Counted from the stretch's first letter, positions 34,397-43,400 are shown. The stretch is 64,000 bases of DNA from JAKANT01 sp035502095 (GCA_035502095.1 DATJUX010000024.1:40680-104679), one strand, 5' to 3'. Translations and numbers: made by a program. Notes: generated by a model from the letters alone, not told the origin.

Positions 34397-34834
34397 GTGA
34401 GCGCCGGCGCGGATCGCGGGATGAATCTCTTCGAATGCGCCACGGCGTCGTTGCACGGCACGTGGTTCGGCCGCGTCGCCGGCATGCTCCTTCTCGGCCT
34501 GCTGGTGTCGCTTTGGCCCGGCGCCGCGTCGCCCGCGGGCACCGATGCGTGGACGGTCGCCGGGCAGCAGGGCCTCGTGCATTTCGTCGTCGTGCCGGTC
34601 GAGCAGGCGGGCGACCAGGCCGCCTACGAGCGTGCGATCGCGAGCCTGTGCGAACCCGAACGAACCTGCTTTCTGAACTTCTACACGAACTCCAGCGGGG
34701 CGAGCGTGGGGGTTCCGCTCCCCGACGCGATCGCCAGCGAGGCAACGGCCACGTATCGACGCTCGATGAAGAACGGGGTGCAGATCTTCATGTGGAGTTG
34801 CCGCATGCAGATTCCCGGCAAGGAGTGCTTCTGA
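34397..34834 (+). CDS. Exported protein of unknown function
   Basis: GTG 34397 begins 2 nt after the previous stop; an in-frame ATG at 34421 is a good alternative. The product (145 or 137 residues) has a hydrophobic signal-like helix (VAGMLLLGLLVSLWPGA). A compact mature part of about 90 residues follows, with LVHFVVVPVEQA, CEPERTCFLNFYTN and a C-terminal MWSCRMQIPGKECF. Four Cys suggest disulphides in the periplasm. I do not recognise a named family. Confidence 0.62.
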   Translation: MSAGADRGMNLFECATASLHGTWFGRVAGMLLLGLLVSLWPGAASPAGTDAWTVAGQQGLVHFVVVPVEQAGDQAAYERAIASLCEPERTCFLNFYTNSSGASVGVPLPDAIASEATATYRRSMKNGVQIFMWSCRMQIPGKECF

Positions 34835-34911
34835 GAGCTTGCGTGACCGGCGTCGAACCGTTCCGTAGCACTCCATGATGGGAGAGCGCTTCACCCGGGG
34901 GCTTTGCTGGC

Positions 34912-35931
34912 TCAGCTCGACGCGATCTCGTCCCGCCACGCGTCGCGCACCGACTGCAATCGTGCGGGCGGGTCCCGGAGCAATGCGGCCGCGACGCGGC
35001 GTACCCGATTGCGCTGCGCTTCGTCGGTGACGTACTCGACCGGCGACTTGCCGTCGACGCGCGCCAGGAAAAGACCCGGCAGGAGCGCGGCCGCGCGCCG
35101 CTCGAGCTCGAGGCGCGACTCCCACGCCGCGGCCGCGAGATAGGTTCCTGCCAGGGCCTCGAACGCATCCAGGAACGCTTGCGAGGCCGCTGCGTTCCAC
35201 AGGCACTTGAGCAGCAGATGGTTGAGGCAGAAGGCGATGTCGAACGCCGGGTCGCCCCACCACGCGCACTCGGCGTCGAGCAGCACCGGCCCGTGTGGCC
35301 CGACCAGGATGTTCTTCGGGCTGACATCGCCGTGCACGAGCGCTACGGTGCGGGCGCGCGTCACGTCGACGAGCCGTTGCAAAGCCGGAGCGAGGTCCGG
35401 GTGGCGTCTTGCCGTCGCGAGCAGGTACGGCTCGAGGCGGATGTCGAAGAAGATCGAGTCGGTGGCGAATCGCTGCGCCAGTTCGGGCCGAGCCGCCGAG
35501 TAGCCGTGGATGCGCGCGAGCACGGTGCCGACCGTGCGCGCAACGCCGAGATCGACCTCGCCGTCGCGCAACGTCGTCTTCCAGAGGCGGTACGCGGACG
35601 GAGGCAGATAGCTCATCACCAGCACACCCAGCCCCGGGTGCTGGCCCAACACCCGCGGCGTGCACCCGGGCTGCGCCGCGTCGGCGACCTGCATCCAGCG
35701 CGCCTCGTACAGATTGCGTTCGATCGGCGCACGCCAATCGGCCGCCACGCGCAGCTTCGACAGCGCGCGTTTGGCACAGACCGGGCCGCGATCCGTATCG
35801 ATGCGCCAGATGTCCGAGGACACGCCGCCGGCGAGCGGCCTGCCCGCGAGCGGCCCCGCGCCGGCGAGACCGAGTTCACGCAGCGCCTGGGCGAATTCGG
35901 CCGGGACCTCCGCGTCCCTATCGTTCTGCAT
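34912..35931 (-). CDS. Aminoglycoside-phosphotransferase (APH)-fold kinase
   Basis: ATG 35931 overlaps the end of the preceding reductase gene by 14 bp, which favours it over the GTG-type start 30 nt upstream and suggests translational coupling. The 339-residue protein has the APH catalytic loop LVHGDVSPKNILV (about residue 205) and metal-binding Asp in VLLDAECAWWGDPAFDIAF. The nucleotide-binding region at the N-terminus (GGVSSDIWRI; CAKRAL) is conserved. The group includes antibiotic, choline and homoserine kinases. The sequence gives no hint of drug resistance, and a metabolic substrate is more likely. Confidence 0.84.
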   Translation of the reverse strand: MQNDRDAEVPAEFAQALRELGLAGAGPLAGRPLAGGVSSDIWRIDTDRGPVCAKRALSKLRVAADWRAPIERNLYEARWMQVADAAQPGCTPRVLGQHPGLGVLVMSYLPPSAYRLWKTTLRDGEVDLGVARTVGTVLARIHGYSAARPELAQRFATDSIFFDIRLEPYLLATARRHPDLAPALQRLVDVTRARTVALVHGDVSPKNILVGPHGPVLLDAECAWWGDPAFDIAFCLNHLLLKCLWNAAASQAFLDAFEALAGTYLAAAAWESRLELERRAAALLPGLFLARVDGKSPVEYVTDEAQRNRVRRVAAALLRDPPARLQSVRDAWRDEIASS

Positions 35932-36868
35932 AACCGGCTTCGACCAGCTTGACGAGCGCATGCAGCGTCTCGTTCACCGGAGTGGGCACGCCGAGCTCGC
36001 GCCCGCGGCGCGCCACGAAGCCGTTCAAGTGATCGCTCTCGGTCGGCTTGCGGCGGGCCACGTCCTGGGCGGTCGACGAAAGCTGCGCCGGCATCGCCGC
36101 TGCGATGCGCTCCATCGCCAGCATCGAGGCCTCGAGTTTCAACGGCACCCCTTCGGCTGCCGAAAGCGCAACCACCTCGCGCACCACCGCCTGCTGGATC
36201 GCGCATACCTCGGGGATGGCGGCGAGTTGCCCATAGCTTGCCTGCGCGAGCGCCGAGATCGCGTTGTAGGCGCAGTTGACCATCAGCTTCGACCACAGTT
36301 CGGCCATCACGTCGGCGGAGACCGTGACCGCGACGCCCGCGGTGGCGAAGAAGCGCGCGATGTCCCGCAGGATGGCAGCCACGTCTGCTTTCGTGCCGGC
36401 CCGTGCGTCCAGGGCACCGATCACCAGGTCGCCGCGCCCGAAGTGCTTGACCGTGCCGGGCTCGGAAATGGCCGTCGCGACGTACACGCAAGCCGGCACC
36501 ACGAGTTGTCGCACGTGGCGCGCGATCGTCGGCGCGTTCTCCACGCCGTTCTGCAGGCTCAGCACGATCGCATCGGGATCGAGATGGGCTGCCATGTCGC
36601 GCGCGACCGCCTCGGTGTCGGTCGACTTGACGCAGAAGAGCACGAGATCCGCGCCGCGCATCGCCGCCAGATCGATGCTCGCCGCCGGACGAATCGCCTC
36701 GACACGACCCGCCATGTCGAGGCGCAGGCCATTGCGCTCGATGGCCTGCACGTGCGCGGCCCGCCCGATCAGGGTCACGGGATGGCCCGCGCGCGCGAGC
36801 ATGGCGCCGTAGAAGCTGCCCACGGCGCCGGCGCCCACGACGGCAACCGCACGAAACCGCTGGGTCAC
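35918..36868 (-). CDS. 2-Dehydropantoate 2-reductase family protein (PanE/ApbA-like)
   Basis: The 316-residue protein has a Rossmann motif VAVVGAGAVGSFYGAMLA at the N-terminus, FCVKSTDTEAVA, SLQNGVEN, and the catalytic Lys in ELWSKLMVNCAYNAISAL. A C-terminal domain contains RRKPTESDHLNG. It would reduce a 2-keto acid such as ketopantoate with NADPH. PanE paralogues with other substrates are common, so the exact reaction is not settled. The APH-like gene overlaps its end. Confidence 0.85.
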   Translation of the reverse strand: MTQRFRAVAVVGAGAVGSFYGAMLARAGHPVTLIGRAAHVQAIERNGLRLDMAGRVEAIRPAASIDLAAMRGADLVLFCVKSTDTEAVARDMAAHLDPDAIVLSLQNGVENAPTIARHVRQLVVPACVYVATAISEPGTVKHFGRGDLVIGALDARAGTKADVAAILRDIARFFATAGVAVTVSADVMAELWSKLMVNCAYNAISALAQASYGQLAAIPEVCAIQQAVVREVVALSAAEGVPLKLEASMLAMERIAAAMPAQLSSTAQDVARRKPTESDHLNGFVARRGRELGVPTPVNETLHALVKLVEAGYAER

Positions 36869-36899
36869 GAGTCGGGGTGGAGACTGGACAAGGCGACAT

Positions 36900-37247
36900 C
36901 GTAATGCGGTCGGGCGGCGCGCCTACGTGGACCGATACGGTCTCGCTGTCCTGCTCGTCGCGGTCGACATACGGCAAGAACAGCGCGTCGACGTCGAGCG
37001 GCAGCAGCCCATGCGCTCGGCAGGTTGCGCATCGAGCGCCGTGCGCCAGAAGTCACCGAGCTTGCGATCCTCGCTGCCGGGCGGCGCGGACACAGCGGCG
37101 GCGCGTTGGTTGAGATCGCGCAGCGTCGCGTACAACTGGTCACGTCAGAAAATCGGGCTGCGCGGGCGGTGCCGGCGCGTCCGCTGCCGCAGCCGATTCT
37201 GATGCGACGAGGACGAGCCAGGAACAGAGCGCGCACAGGCGACGCAT
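36900..37247 (-). pseudogene. Remnant of an exported M13 (neprilysin-type) metallopeptidase gene
   Basis: From ATG 37247 the frame gives an intact signal peptide (MRRLCALCSWLVLVASES, then Ala-rich, ending PAQPDFLT) and stops. In the next frame DQLYATLRDLNQRAAAV, then PPGSEDRKLGDFWRTALDAQ, matches the start of M13 peptidases (LRDLNER...PPGSEERKLGDFY). A third frame continues as LPLDVDALFLPYVDRDEQD. The catalytic HExxH domain is absent. The gene has therefore suffered at least two frameshifts and loss of most of its length. Confidence 0.65.
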
Positions 37248-37281
37248 GATCGCGAACCTGATCGTATGCCGGGTTCGATCC

Positions 37282-38811
37282 TCATACGCGCCGCTCCCGT
37301 CCTGCCCAATAGGGCTCGCGCAGTTTTCGCTTGAAGATCTTGCCGGTCTCTTCGCGCGGCAACTGTGCGTGAAAGACCACGGTCCGCGGCACCTTGTAGT
37401 TGGCCAGCCGTTCGCGCAGCCAGGCCTGCACCGCCGTCGCGCTGGTCGTCACGCCCTCTTCCGCCTGGACGGCAGCAAGCAGGGACTCGCCGTAGTCGTC
37501 GTCGGGGATGCCGAAAACCGCGCAGTCGGCGATGCCCGGCATCGCGAGCAGCACCGCTTCGATTTCGGCCGGATAGATGTTGACCCCGCCGGAAATGACC
37601 AGGTCGACGCTGCGATCGACGAGGTAGAGGTAACCATCCTCGTCGAGATAACCCATGTCGCCCAGAGTCCAGAGTCCGTCCCGCTCCAGGCGACGCCGCG
37701 CGGCGTCGTTGTTGCTGTAGGTGAAGTCGGGCACGCCGGAGTGCCGCGCGTAGATGAGGCCGACCGTTCCGGTCGCGAGTTCGGTGCCGTCATGGGACAG
37801 GATCTTCAAGGCCGCTTCGGGCAGCGAGCGGCCCGCGGAACCCGGCTTGCGGAGCGCTTCGTGGCTGTCGATGTGCGTGATGTAGCCGAGCTCGCTCGCG
37901 GCATACGCCTCGTGCAGGACCGGCCCCCACCACTCGATCATGCGCCGCTTGGTCTGCGGATCGCACGGTGCACCGGTGCTGGCGGCGAAGCGCAGCGAGC
38001 GCACGTCATGGCGCGCGCGCACCTCCGGTGCGAGCTGCAACAAGCGCCGCATCATCGTCGGCACGATATAAAGGTGGGAGATGCGCTCGGCCTCGATCAA
38101 CCGCAGGACCGACTCCGCCTCGAAGCGCGGCTCGATCCACAGGTCCGCATCCCGTTGCGCTGCCTGCACGACGTAGCTCGCAGGGGCGGAGTGGTACATC
38201 GGTGCGCACATCAGTGCGCGCATGCCCGTTTCGATCCCGAGCGTGGTCGCGCACGTTTGCGCGATCTGCCGCAGCTGCTCCGGCGTCGGTTTCTGGCGAC
38301 ACACGCCCTTGGGCAGCCCAGTCGTACCGGACGTGTACGCGCGCAAGCCGCCCGGCGGCTGCTGTGCCGGCGCGGGACGCTTCTGCTCGTCGCGCAACGA
38401 TTCCCACGTCTGCAAGCGGCCCGTCACTACGGCGACCGCATCACCCATGCGGAAGGCCCGCCGCGTTCCCTCGAGGGGCGGCGCGACGAACGTGCGCACG
38501 CCCGCGGGGATTCCATCGCGCATCTGGGGCAGGAGATTGGAGTGCACGACCAGCACGGCTGCCTTGCTGTCGCTGAGCAGGTGCTGCACCTCGCCCGCCT
38601 TGAAGTGCCAGTTGATCGTGCAGTAGTCGGCACCGATCCAGCGTGCCGCCAGCATCAGTTCGAGCAGGAGCGGCTCGTTGTGCAGCATCAGCGCCACGGC
38701 ATCGCCCGGTCTGACCCCGAGCTCGAGCAACGCGGCGGCCGAGGCGGCACAACGTTCCCGGAAGACCGCGGCCGGCAGCGCCTGCCCGTCGAAATGCAGC
38801 GTTGGATTCAT
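37282..38811 (-). CDS. AMP-dependent synthetase/ligase (acyl-CoA synthetase family)
   Basis: The 509-residue protein has the P-loop YTSGTTGLPKGV, ASTGAP, the YAASELG motif, the GLWTLGDMGYLDEDGYLYLVDR block with catalytic Asp, and the late Lys in TGKIFKRKL. It activates a carboxylic acid as an adenylate and usually transfers it to CoA. The chain length of the substrate cannot be read. It lies 108 bp downstream of the KAS II gene on the same strand, and upstream of that is a MarR regulator, so the three may be one lipid or aromatic acid unit. Confidence 0.88.
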   Translation of the reverse strand: MNPTLHFDGQALPAAVFRERCAASAAALLELGVRPGDAVALMLHNEPLLLELMLAARWIGADYCTINWHFKAGEVQHLLSDSKAAVLVVHSNLLPQMRDGIPAGVRTFVAPPLEGTRRAFRMGDAVAVVTGRLQTWESLRDEQKRPAPAQQPPGGLRAYTSGTTGLPKGVCRQKPTPEQLRQIAQTCATTLGIETGMRALMCAPMYHSAPASYVVQAAQRDADLWIEPRFEAESVLRLIEAERISHLYIVPTMMRRLLQLAPEVRARHDVRSLRFAASTGAPCDPQTKRRMIEWWGPVLHEAYAASELGYITHIDSHEALRKPGSAGRSLPEAALKILSHDGTELATGTVGLIYARHSGVPDFTYSNNDAARRRLERDGLWTLGDMGYLDEDGYLYLVDRSVDLVISGGVNIYPAEIEAVLLAMPGIADCAVFGIPDDDYGESLLAAVQAEEGVTTSATAVQAWLRERLANYKVPRTVVFHAQLPREETGKIFKRKLREPYWAGRERRV

Positions 38812-38919
38812 GCTCTGCTCGGGCGGTCGATGAAAGCAGCGGCGGCTCCGGCGCCGCAGTATGTTGTGCGCCGAGGCGCTGTCAAGACAACCCGCGGGAC
38901 CAACTGTGCAGAGCGGCCC

Positions 38920-40170
38920 TCACGCCGCCGCGAACACCAGTGACGCGTTGGTGCCGCCGAAGCCGAACGAATTGCTCATCGCACAAGCGAGGCGCTGCTC
39001 GCGTGCGGTGCCGGCGACCAGGTCCAACGCCGACGCAGGATCGGCATGCGCGAGGTTTGCCGTCGGCGGGATACGACCCTGGTGGATCGCAAGCACGGTA
39101 AAGACCGCTTCGATTGCGCCCGCCGCTCCGAGCAGGTGACCCGTCACACCCTTGGTCGAACTGACGGCTACGCAGCTGGCCGCTCCGCCGAGCAGGCGCT
39201 CGATCGCGCGTGCCTCCGCGCTGTCGCCCGCTTGCGTCGATGTCGCGTGGGCATTGATGTAGTCGAGCCGGTCCGGCGCGATGCCCGCCTCCGCGAGCGC
39301 GGCCCGCATCGCGGCGAAAGCACCGCGGCCGTCTTCCGGAGGCTGGGTCATGTGGTAGGCGTCGGCCGACATGCCGAAGCCGATCAACTCGGCGTAGATG
39401 CGTGCTCCGCGTCGCTGCGCGTTCGCCAGGCTCTCGAGCACGAGTGCCGCACCGCCTTCACCGAGCACGAAACCGTCGCGGTCGCGGTCCCAGGGGCGAC
39501 TCGCCGCGGCCGGATCGTCGTTGCGGGTCGACATCGCACGCGCCGCGCAAAAGCCGGCAAAGGCCAGCGGCGTGATCGCCGCTTCCGAGCCACCGGCCAC
39601 CATCACGTCGGCGGCGCCGCGTGCGATCAAGGCCGCGGCTTCGCCGATGCTGTGCGCGCCCGTCGTGCACGCCGTCGCGACGGCCAGGTTGGGGCCGGTG
39701 AATCCGAACCGCATCGAAATCAGGCCCGCCGTCATGTTGACGATGGTTCCCGGGATGAAGAACGGCGAGACGCGGCGCGGGCCGTTTTCGAGCAGGGTGC
39801 GGTGGCTGGCTTCGATCGTCGCCAGCCCGCCGATGCCGGAGCCGAAGTAGACGCCGACGCGCGCTTGGTCGACCTGCTCATCGAGGCCGGCATCCTCGAC
39901 CGCCTGCACGGCCGCCGCGACGCCGAGCTGAACGAAGCGGTCGACGCGACGCACCTCCTTGTCCGACAGGTAGCGGCCGGGATCGAAGTCCCTCACCTCG
40001 CCCGCGACCTGTGAAGGAAACGGCGTGGGGTCGAACGCCCGGACCTTCGCGATTCCGCTGCGCGCGTGCAGCGCCGCCGACCAGCACTCGCCCGCCGACA
40101 GCCCGACAGGCGCCACCGCGCCGAGCCCGGTCACGACAACACGCCGCGAGGCGGTCTCTGGTCCAGCCAT
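38920..40170 (-). CDS. fabF: Beta-ketoacyl-ACP synthase II
   Basis: ATG 40170 shares its A with the stop of the MarR gene (TGATG), so translation is coupled. The 416-residue enzyme has the Cys-His-His triad: Cys168 in TACTTGAHS, His308 in NAHATSTQAGD, and His345 in KGVTGHLLGAAG. The FGSGIGG and SNSFGFGGTNASL blocks are also present. It condenses malonyl-ACP with an acyl-ACP. It is not beside acpP or fabG, as the housekeeping fabF usually is, so it is probably a second copy with a specialised role. An in-frame extension upstream has no support. Confidence 0.9.
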   Translation of the reverse strand: MAGPETASRRVVVTGLGAVAPVGLSAGECWSAALHARSGIAKVRAFDPTPFPSQVAGEVRDFDPGRYLSDKEVRRVDRFVQLGVAAAVQAVEDAGLDEQVDQARVGVYFGSGIGGLATIEASHRTLLENGPRRVSPFFIPGTIVNMTAGLISMRFGFTGPNLAVATACTTGAHSIGEAAALIARGAADVMVAGGSEAAITPLAFAGFCAARAMSTRNDDPAAASRPWDRDRDGFVLGEGGAALVLESLANAQRRGARIYAELIGFGMSADAYHMTQPPEDGRGAFAAMRAALAEAGIAPDRLDYINAHATSTQAGDSAEARAIERLLGGAASCVAVSSTKGVTGHLLGAAGAIEAVFTVLAIHQGRIPPTANLAHADPASALDLVAGTAREQRLACAMSNSFGFGGTNASLVFAAA

Positions 40171-40634
40171 CAGGAAGCCTCGTCGCCGATTGCGGCGGCA
40201 CTCCGATCGAGATGCTTGCGCAGGTCGCGATGCAGCGCGGCGCCGAGTTGTTTTTCCAGGCGCTGCTGCGCCTTGCGCCACAGCGGTGCCGCCGCGCGCC
40301 AGCGGCGTTCGCCCTCTCCTGTGATGGCCACGGTCTTGACGCGCGCATCGGCGCCGGCGGCCTGGCGACCGATCGCGATCAGGCCGCCGTCGAGCAGGAG
40401 ATCGAGTCCGCGCGTGAGCGTCGTACGGTCCACCTGCAGCCGGCGGGCGAGTTCGGTGACGCCGATCGGTTCGCGCGCGCGCCTGGCGGCGGTGAGCACC
40501 GTCAGCACGCCGTATTGGGTGACCGTGATGCCGGACCTGGCGAGGACTTCGTCGTAGAGCGTCGTGACGCGGCGCGCGAGGTTGCGCAGCTTGAAGCACG
40601 TGCAGGCAAGCGCCGGGTCGAGTGGGTCCACCAC
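40170..40634 (-). CDS. MarR-family transcriptional regulator
   Basis: Two consecutive GTG codons at 40634 and 40631 are the likely start (154 or 153 residues). The product begins DPALACTCFKLRNLARRVTTLYDE. The winged helix core reads TQYGVLTVLTAARR, GVTELARRLQVDRTTLTRGLDLLLDGGLI and then the wing DARVKTVAITGEG. The Cys pair near the N-terminus (CTC) recalls redox-sensing MarR proteins but also occurs in others. It overlaps fabF by one base. The palindrome at 40640-40661, only 6 bp upstream of the start, is a probable operator. Confidence 0.88.
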   Translation of the reverse strand: MVDPLDPALACTCFKLRNLARRVTTLYDEVLARSGITVTQYGVLTVLTAARRAREPIGVTELARRLQVDRTTLTRGLDLLLDGGLIAIGRQAAGADARVKTVAITGEGERRWRAAAPLWRKAQQRLEKQLGAALHRDLRKHLDRSAAAIGDEAS

Positions 40635-40639
40635 CGGAT

Positions 40640-40661
40640 AATAGGTGTAGGGCCACCTATT
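40640..40661 (-). promoter_or_regulatory. Palindrome upstream of marR, probable MarR operator
   Basis: AATAGGTG (40640-40647) and its exact reverse complement CACCTATT (40654-40661) are separated by TAGGGC. The 22-bp site sits 6 bp upstream of the GTG start, so it overlaps the 5' leader or promoter of marR-fabF. The centre spacing (14 bp between half-sites) is larger than that of many MarR sites, which usually have half-sites one turn apart. Binding is inferred. Confidence 0.6.
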
Positions 40662-40729
40662 TGGCAACGCCGGCCGGAACGACGCTTGTCCCGGCCCCGG
40701 CGCCGCCGCCCGCGGAGCAGGGAACACGG

Positions 40730-41485
40730 TCACGCGACCTTGAACGGCGCGCGCGCCCAGACGATGAAACCGGCCACGATCAGCGCGATCGCCGGCCAGC
40801 GCGACCAGCGCCACGGCCCGCCGCCCGCACGCAGCACCTCGGCGTCCAACACGTAGATCGTCTCGCACGCACCGTCGCCGGTGTCGTCGCGCGTCAGGCT
40901 CGTGCCGCGCTTGAAGGCGAACCCGTGGTTGTGCGAGTACTCGGCCAGCATGCCGCGGATGTGCACCTGGTCGCCCACCTCCACGCCCCGCAGCCTCGAG
41001 ACGAGCGACGGGCGATCGGCGAGCAGGTGATTGTTCGACAGTGCACGCATCGAGAAGCGCCGCCATTTCTCGCTCGACCGCGTCTCGACGTAACAGACGA
41101 ACTGCCCGCTCGAATAGTCGAGGCCGACGTAGCCGCCGCTCGCCACGTTCTCGGCGAACACCACGCACAGGTCGACCACGTTCAGCTCGTCGTTCCACGC
41201 CTTGTGGATCCAGTCCCACCATGTGTCGGAGTCGTGCAGGCTGACGACCAAGCCCCAGATCTCGTAGTCGGCCATCGGCTTGACCGTGTAGGTGATGGCG
41301 CCGACTTTCGTCTCGAACGGCGCAGCCTGGGTCGGCACCTGCAGCGGCTCGTTGCGCAGTTCCGGACGGAGCTCGGCGGGCGCCGGCAGGGCGTGCTGCA
41401 GCAGCAGCGACGCCACCAGCAGCGCCGCGCCTGCAGACATCAGTACGCCGCCGAGTCGCACGGTGCGCGTCCTAGCGCCGGTCAA
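40730..41485 (-). CDS. Membrane protein with large extracytoplasmic domain, function unknown
   Basis: The 251-residue protein has one N-terminal helix (about 10-30, VLMSAGAALLVASLLLQ) and one C-terminal helix (about 228-246, PAIALIVAGFIVWA). Between them is a domain of about 190 residues with WGLVVSLHDSDTWWDWIHKAWNDELNVVDLC, VCYVETRSS and a conserved VHIRGMLAEYSHNHGFAFKRGTS block. It contains no catalytic signature I recognise. I have seen related proteins called hypothetical in other Proteobacteria. It is upstream of the marR-fabF unit but separated by 95 bp. Confidence 0.7.
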   Translation of the reverse strand: MTGARTRTVRLGGVLMSAGAALLVASLLLQHALPAPAELRPELRNEPLQVPTQAAPFETKVGAITYTVKPMADYEIWGLVVSLHDSDTWWDWIHKAWNDELNVVDLCVVFAENVASGGYVGLDYSSGQFVCYVETRSSEKWRRFSMRALSNNHLLADRPSLVSRLRGVEVGDQVHIRGMLAEYSHNHGFAFKRGTSLTRDDTGDGACETIYVLDAEVLRAGGGPWRWSRWPAIALIVAGFIVWARAPFKVA

Positions 41486-41732
41486 AGATCATCGAATCCG
41501 CCTTCCCGCTGCGTGCAAATTGAACGAGCACTGTATCGGCCCCACGATCGACTCGGTGCAACGCGAGGGAGTGCCAAGGCCGGGGGATTTCGAGCCTTTG
41601 ATCTCCCGTCCTGCACGCGGCGACGGACAGACGAACGGCCGACGCGGGAAGATGCGATCGCCACCAAGTGTGTGCACGGGCGCGGCGCAAGGTCGGTCTT
41701 CTCGCCCAGTACACTGGACGCCAGGAGCCGCC

Positions 41733-42473
41733 ATGATCGAACACCACATCGACATCCCGACGGCCGACGGCGCGATGAACACGTTCGTCGTGCATCCGGA
41801 GGAAGGTGAGCCGTTTCCCGTGGTGCTGTTCTACATGGACGCACCGGGCAAGCGTGAAGAACTGCACGACATGGCGCGCCGTATCGCCGCCGTGGGTTAC
41901 TACGTGGTGCTGCCGAACCTGTACTACCGGCACTCGCGCGACTACCGGCTGAAGGAGCGCACCGAGCCGGCGATGGCGGAGATGTTCGAGCTGATGCGGA
42001 CGCTCGACGCCGCCACCACCCGCTGCGACACGGAAGCGATGCTGCGTTTCGTGGATGCGCAGCCGTACGCGGAGCCCGCGTGCATCGGAGCGGTCGGCTA
42101 CTGCATGAGCGGGCCGTTCGTGATGTGGGCGGCGGCGGATTTCCCCGACCGCATTCGCTGCATCGCTTCGATCCATGGCGCCAGGATGGCAACCGAGGCG
42201 CCCGACTCGCCGCACCGCATGGCGCCGCGCATCCACTGCGAGTGCTACTTCGCCTGCGCCGAAACCGACAAGTGGGCCTCCCCCGCCGATATCGAGAAGC
42301 TGCAAAGCGCATTGCAGGAAGCCGGCACCGCGCATCGCATCGAGTGGTATCCCGGCGTCGAGCACGGATTCGTGTTCCCGACGCGCGTCGGCGTCTACAA
42401 CCAGACCGCCGCGGAGCGGCACTGGGAGCGGCTGTTCAGCCTGTTCAGGCGGACCCTCGACCCGACCCTTTGA
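41733..42473 (+). CDS. Dienelactone hydrolase-family protein
   Basis: CAGGAG precedes ATG 41733. The 246-residue protein has the DLH elbow GYCMSG with nucleophile Cys124. Asp179 (AETDKW) and His211 (GVEHGFVF) complete the Cys-Asp-His triad used in place of Ser in dienelactone hydrolase. The N-terminus (TADGAMNTFVVHP) matches the family. The classical role is opening of dienelactone in chlorocatechol breakdown, but many paralogues act on other esters, and no chlorocatechol genes are nearby. Confidence 0.88.
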   Translation: MIEHHIDIPTADGAMNTFVVHPEEGEPFPVVLFYMDAPGKREELHDMARRIAAVGYYVVLPNLYYRHSRDYRLKERTEPAMAEMFELMRTLDAATTRCDTEAMLRFVDAQPYAEPACIGAVGYCMSGPFVMWAAADFPDRIRCIASIHGARMATEAPDSPHRMAPRIHCECYFACAETDKWASPADIEKLQSALQEAGTAHRIEWYPGVEHGFVFPTRVGVYNQTAAERHWERLFSLFRRTLDPTL

Positions 42474-42525
42474 GGGGCGCCGGGGCGTCCTCCGCTCTCA
42501 CTGTCTCCGCCCGACGTCCGCCGCC

Positions 42526-43206
42526 ATGCCGATGCCCTCGCCGAGCGAGTTCCTGCAAGCGCTGCTGCTGGTACCGGTGACGCTGTTGCCGATCATCAAT
42601 CCGCTCTCCGGGGCGCCGGTGTTCACCATGATGGCCGGCGACGATCCGGTGACGACGCGCCGGCTCGCATGGCAGGTCACCCTCAACTGCTGGTTCGTCC
42701 TGGTCGGATCGCTGCTGGTCGGCACCTACGTACTCGAGTTGTTCGGGATCTCGATTCCGATCGTGCGCATCGGCGGCGGCCTGCTGGTCGCCACCTCCGG
42801 CTGGCGCATGCTCAATCGAACCGACGAGGACGACGTCAAGAGCGCAGTGCGGCGCTCCCAGCGCAGCGACCTCACGCACGCAGAAATCGTCAAGCGCAGC
42901 TTCTTCCCCATCACGTTCCCGCTCACGACCGGGCCCGGGACGATTGCCGCGTCGATCGCGCTCGGCGCGGGCCTGCCGCGCCAGCCGACTCTCTACGTCC
43001 TCGGCGCTTTCGTCGCCCTGCTGGGCGCGACGTTGACGGTGGCCGTGATCTACCTCGTCTACCGCAACGCCGGCCGCCTGATGGCACGCCTGGGCGAGGT
43101 CGGTACGCTGGTGATGATGCGCCTGATGGCCTTCGTGCTCCTGTGCATCGGCATCGAAATCGCCTGGACCGGCTGGGCGGAACTGAACGGTATCGCCCAG
43201 CGCTGA
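42526..43206 (+). CDS. MarC-family (UPF0056) integral membrane protein
   Basis: 226 residues with six helices and family motifs LPIINPLSGAPVF at the N-terminus, IPIVRIGGGLLVATSGWRML, FFPITFPLTTGPGTIA, and a C-terminal MRLMAFVLLCIGIEIAWTG. MarC was once linked to multiple antibiotic resistance, but that role was not confirmed, and function is open. It starts 53 bp after the dienelactone hydrolase gene on the same strand. Confidence 0.88.
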   Translation: MPMPSPSEFLQALLLVPVTLLPIINPLSGAPVFTMMAGDDPVTTRRLAWQVTLNCWFVLVGSLLVGTYVLELFGISIPIVRIGGGLLVATSGWRMLNRTDEDDVKSAVRRSQRSDLTHAEIVKRSFFPITFPLTTGPGTIAASIALGAGLPRQPTLYVLGAFVALLGATLTVAVIYLVYRNAGRLMARLGEVGTLVMMRLMAFVLLCIGIEIAWTGWAELNGIAQR

Positions 43207-43212
43207 ACCGCC

Positions 43213-43318
43213 ATGCTGTTCGACCCCGCACGGCACGAACCGCTGCGTGCGATTGCGTGGGACGAGCACCGGGCACACCGCTTCATCGAACGCATCGTGC
43301 GCGGTCAGGCGAAGCATC
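43213..43318 (+). pseudogene. Short gene remnant, possible N-terminus of a LanC-like protein
   Basis: Starting 7 bp after the MarC stop, the frame reads MLFDPARHEPLRAIAWDEH then RAHRFIERIVRGQAKH, which looks like real protein and resembles the N-termini of LanC-like proteins I have seen in Burkholderiales. Coding character ends at about 43318, and a dispersed repeat begins at 43335. The attribution to the LanC-like family is from memory and weak. The rest of the gap to 43627 is repeat sequence. Confidence 0.35.
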
Positions 43319-43334
43319 GCGCGTCAGGAAAATG

Positions 43335-43400
43335 CCGGACGCGGATCTACGGGGATCGACGTGGATTTCATTCTTTGCCTTATCCGCGTAATCGGCGTCT
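43335..43400. repeat. Dispersed repeat, CCGGACGCGGAT...ATCCGCGTAATCGGCGTCT type (copy A)
   Basis: It opens with CCGGACGCGGAT and ends with TATCCGCGTAATCGGCGTCT. The arms GCGGAT/ATCCGC can pair into a long imperfect hairpin. A second copy with the same opening and similar end is at 55580-55650. The element is non-coding and of unknown function; such repeats are common in metagenome-derived GC-rich genomes. Confidence 0.65.

Noticed and set aside
38920..40656. Longer version of the KAS II gene starting at 40656
   Set aside because: The extension runs through the MarR gene in another frame; the ATG at 40170 fits the family length.
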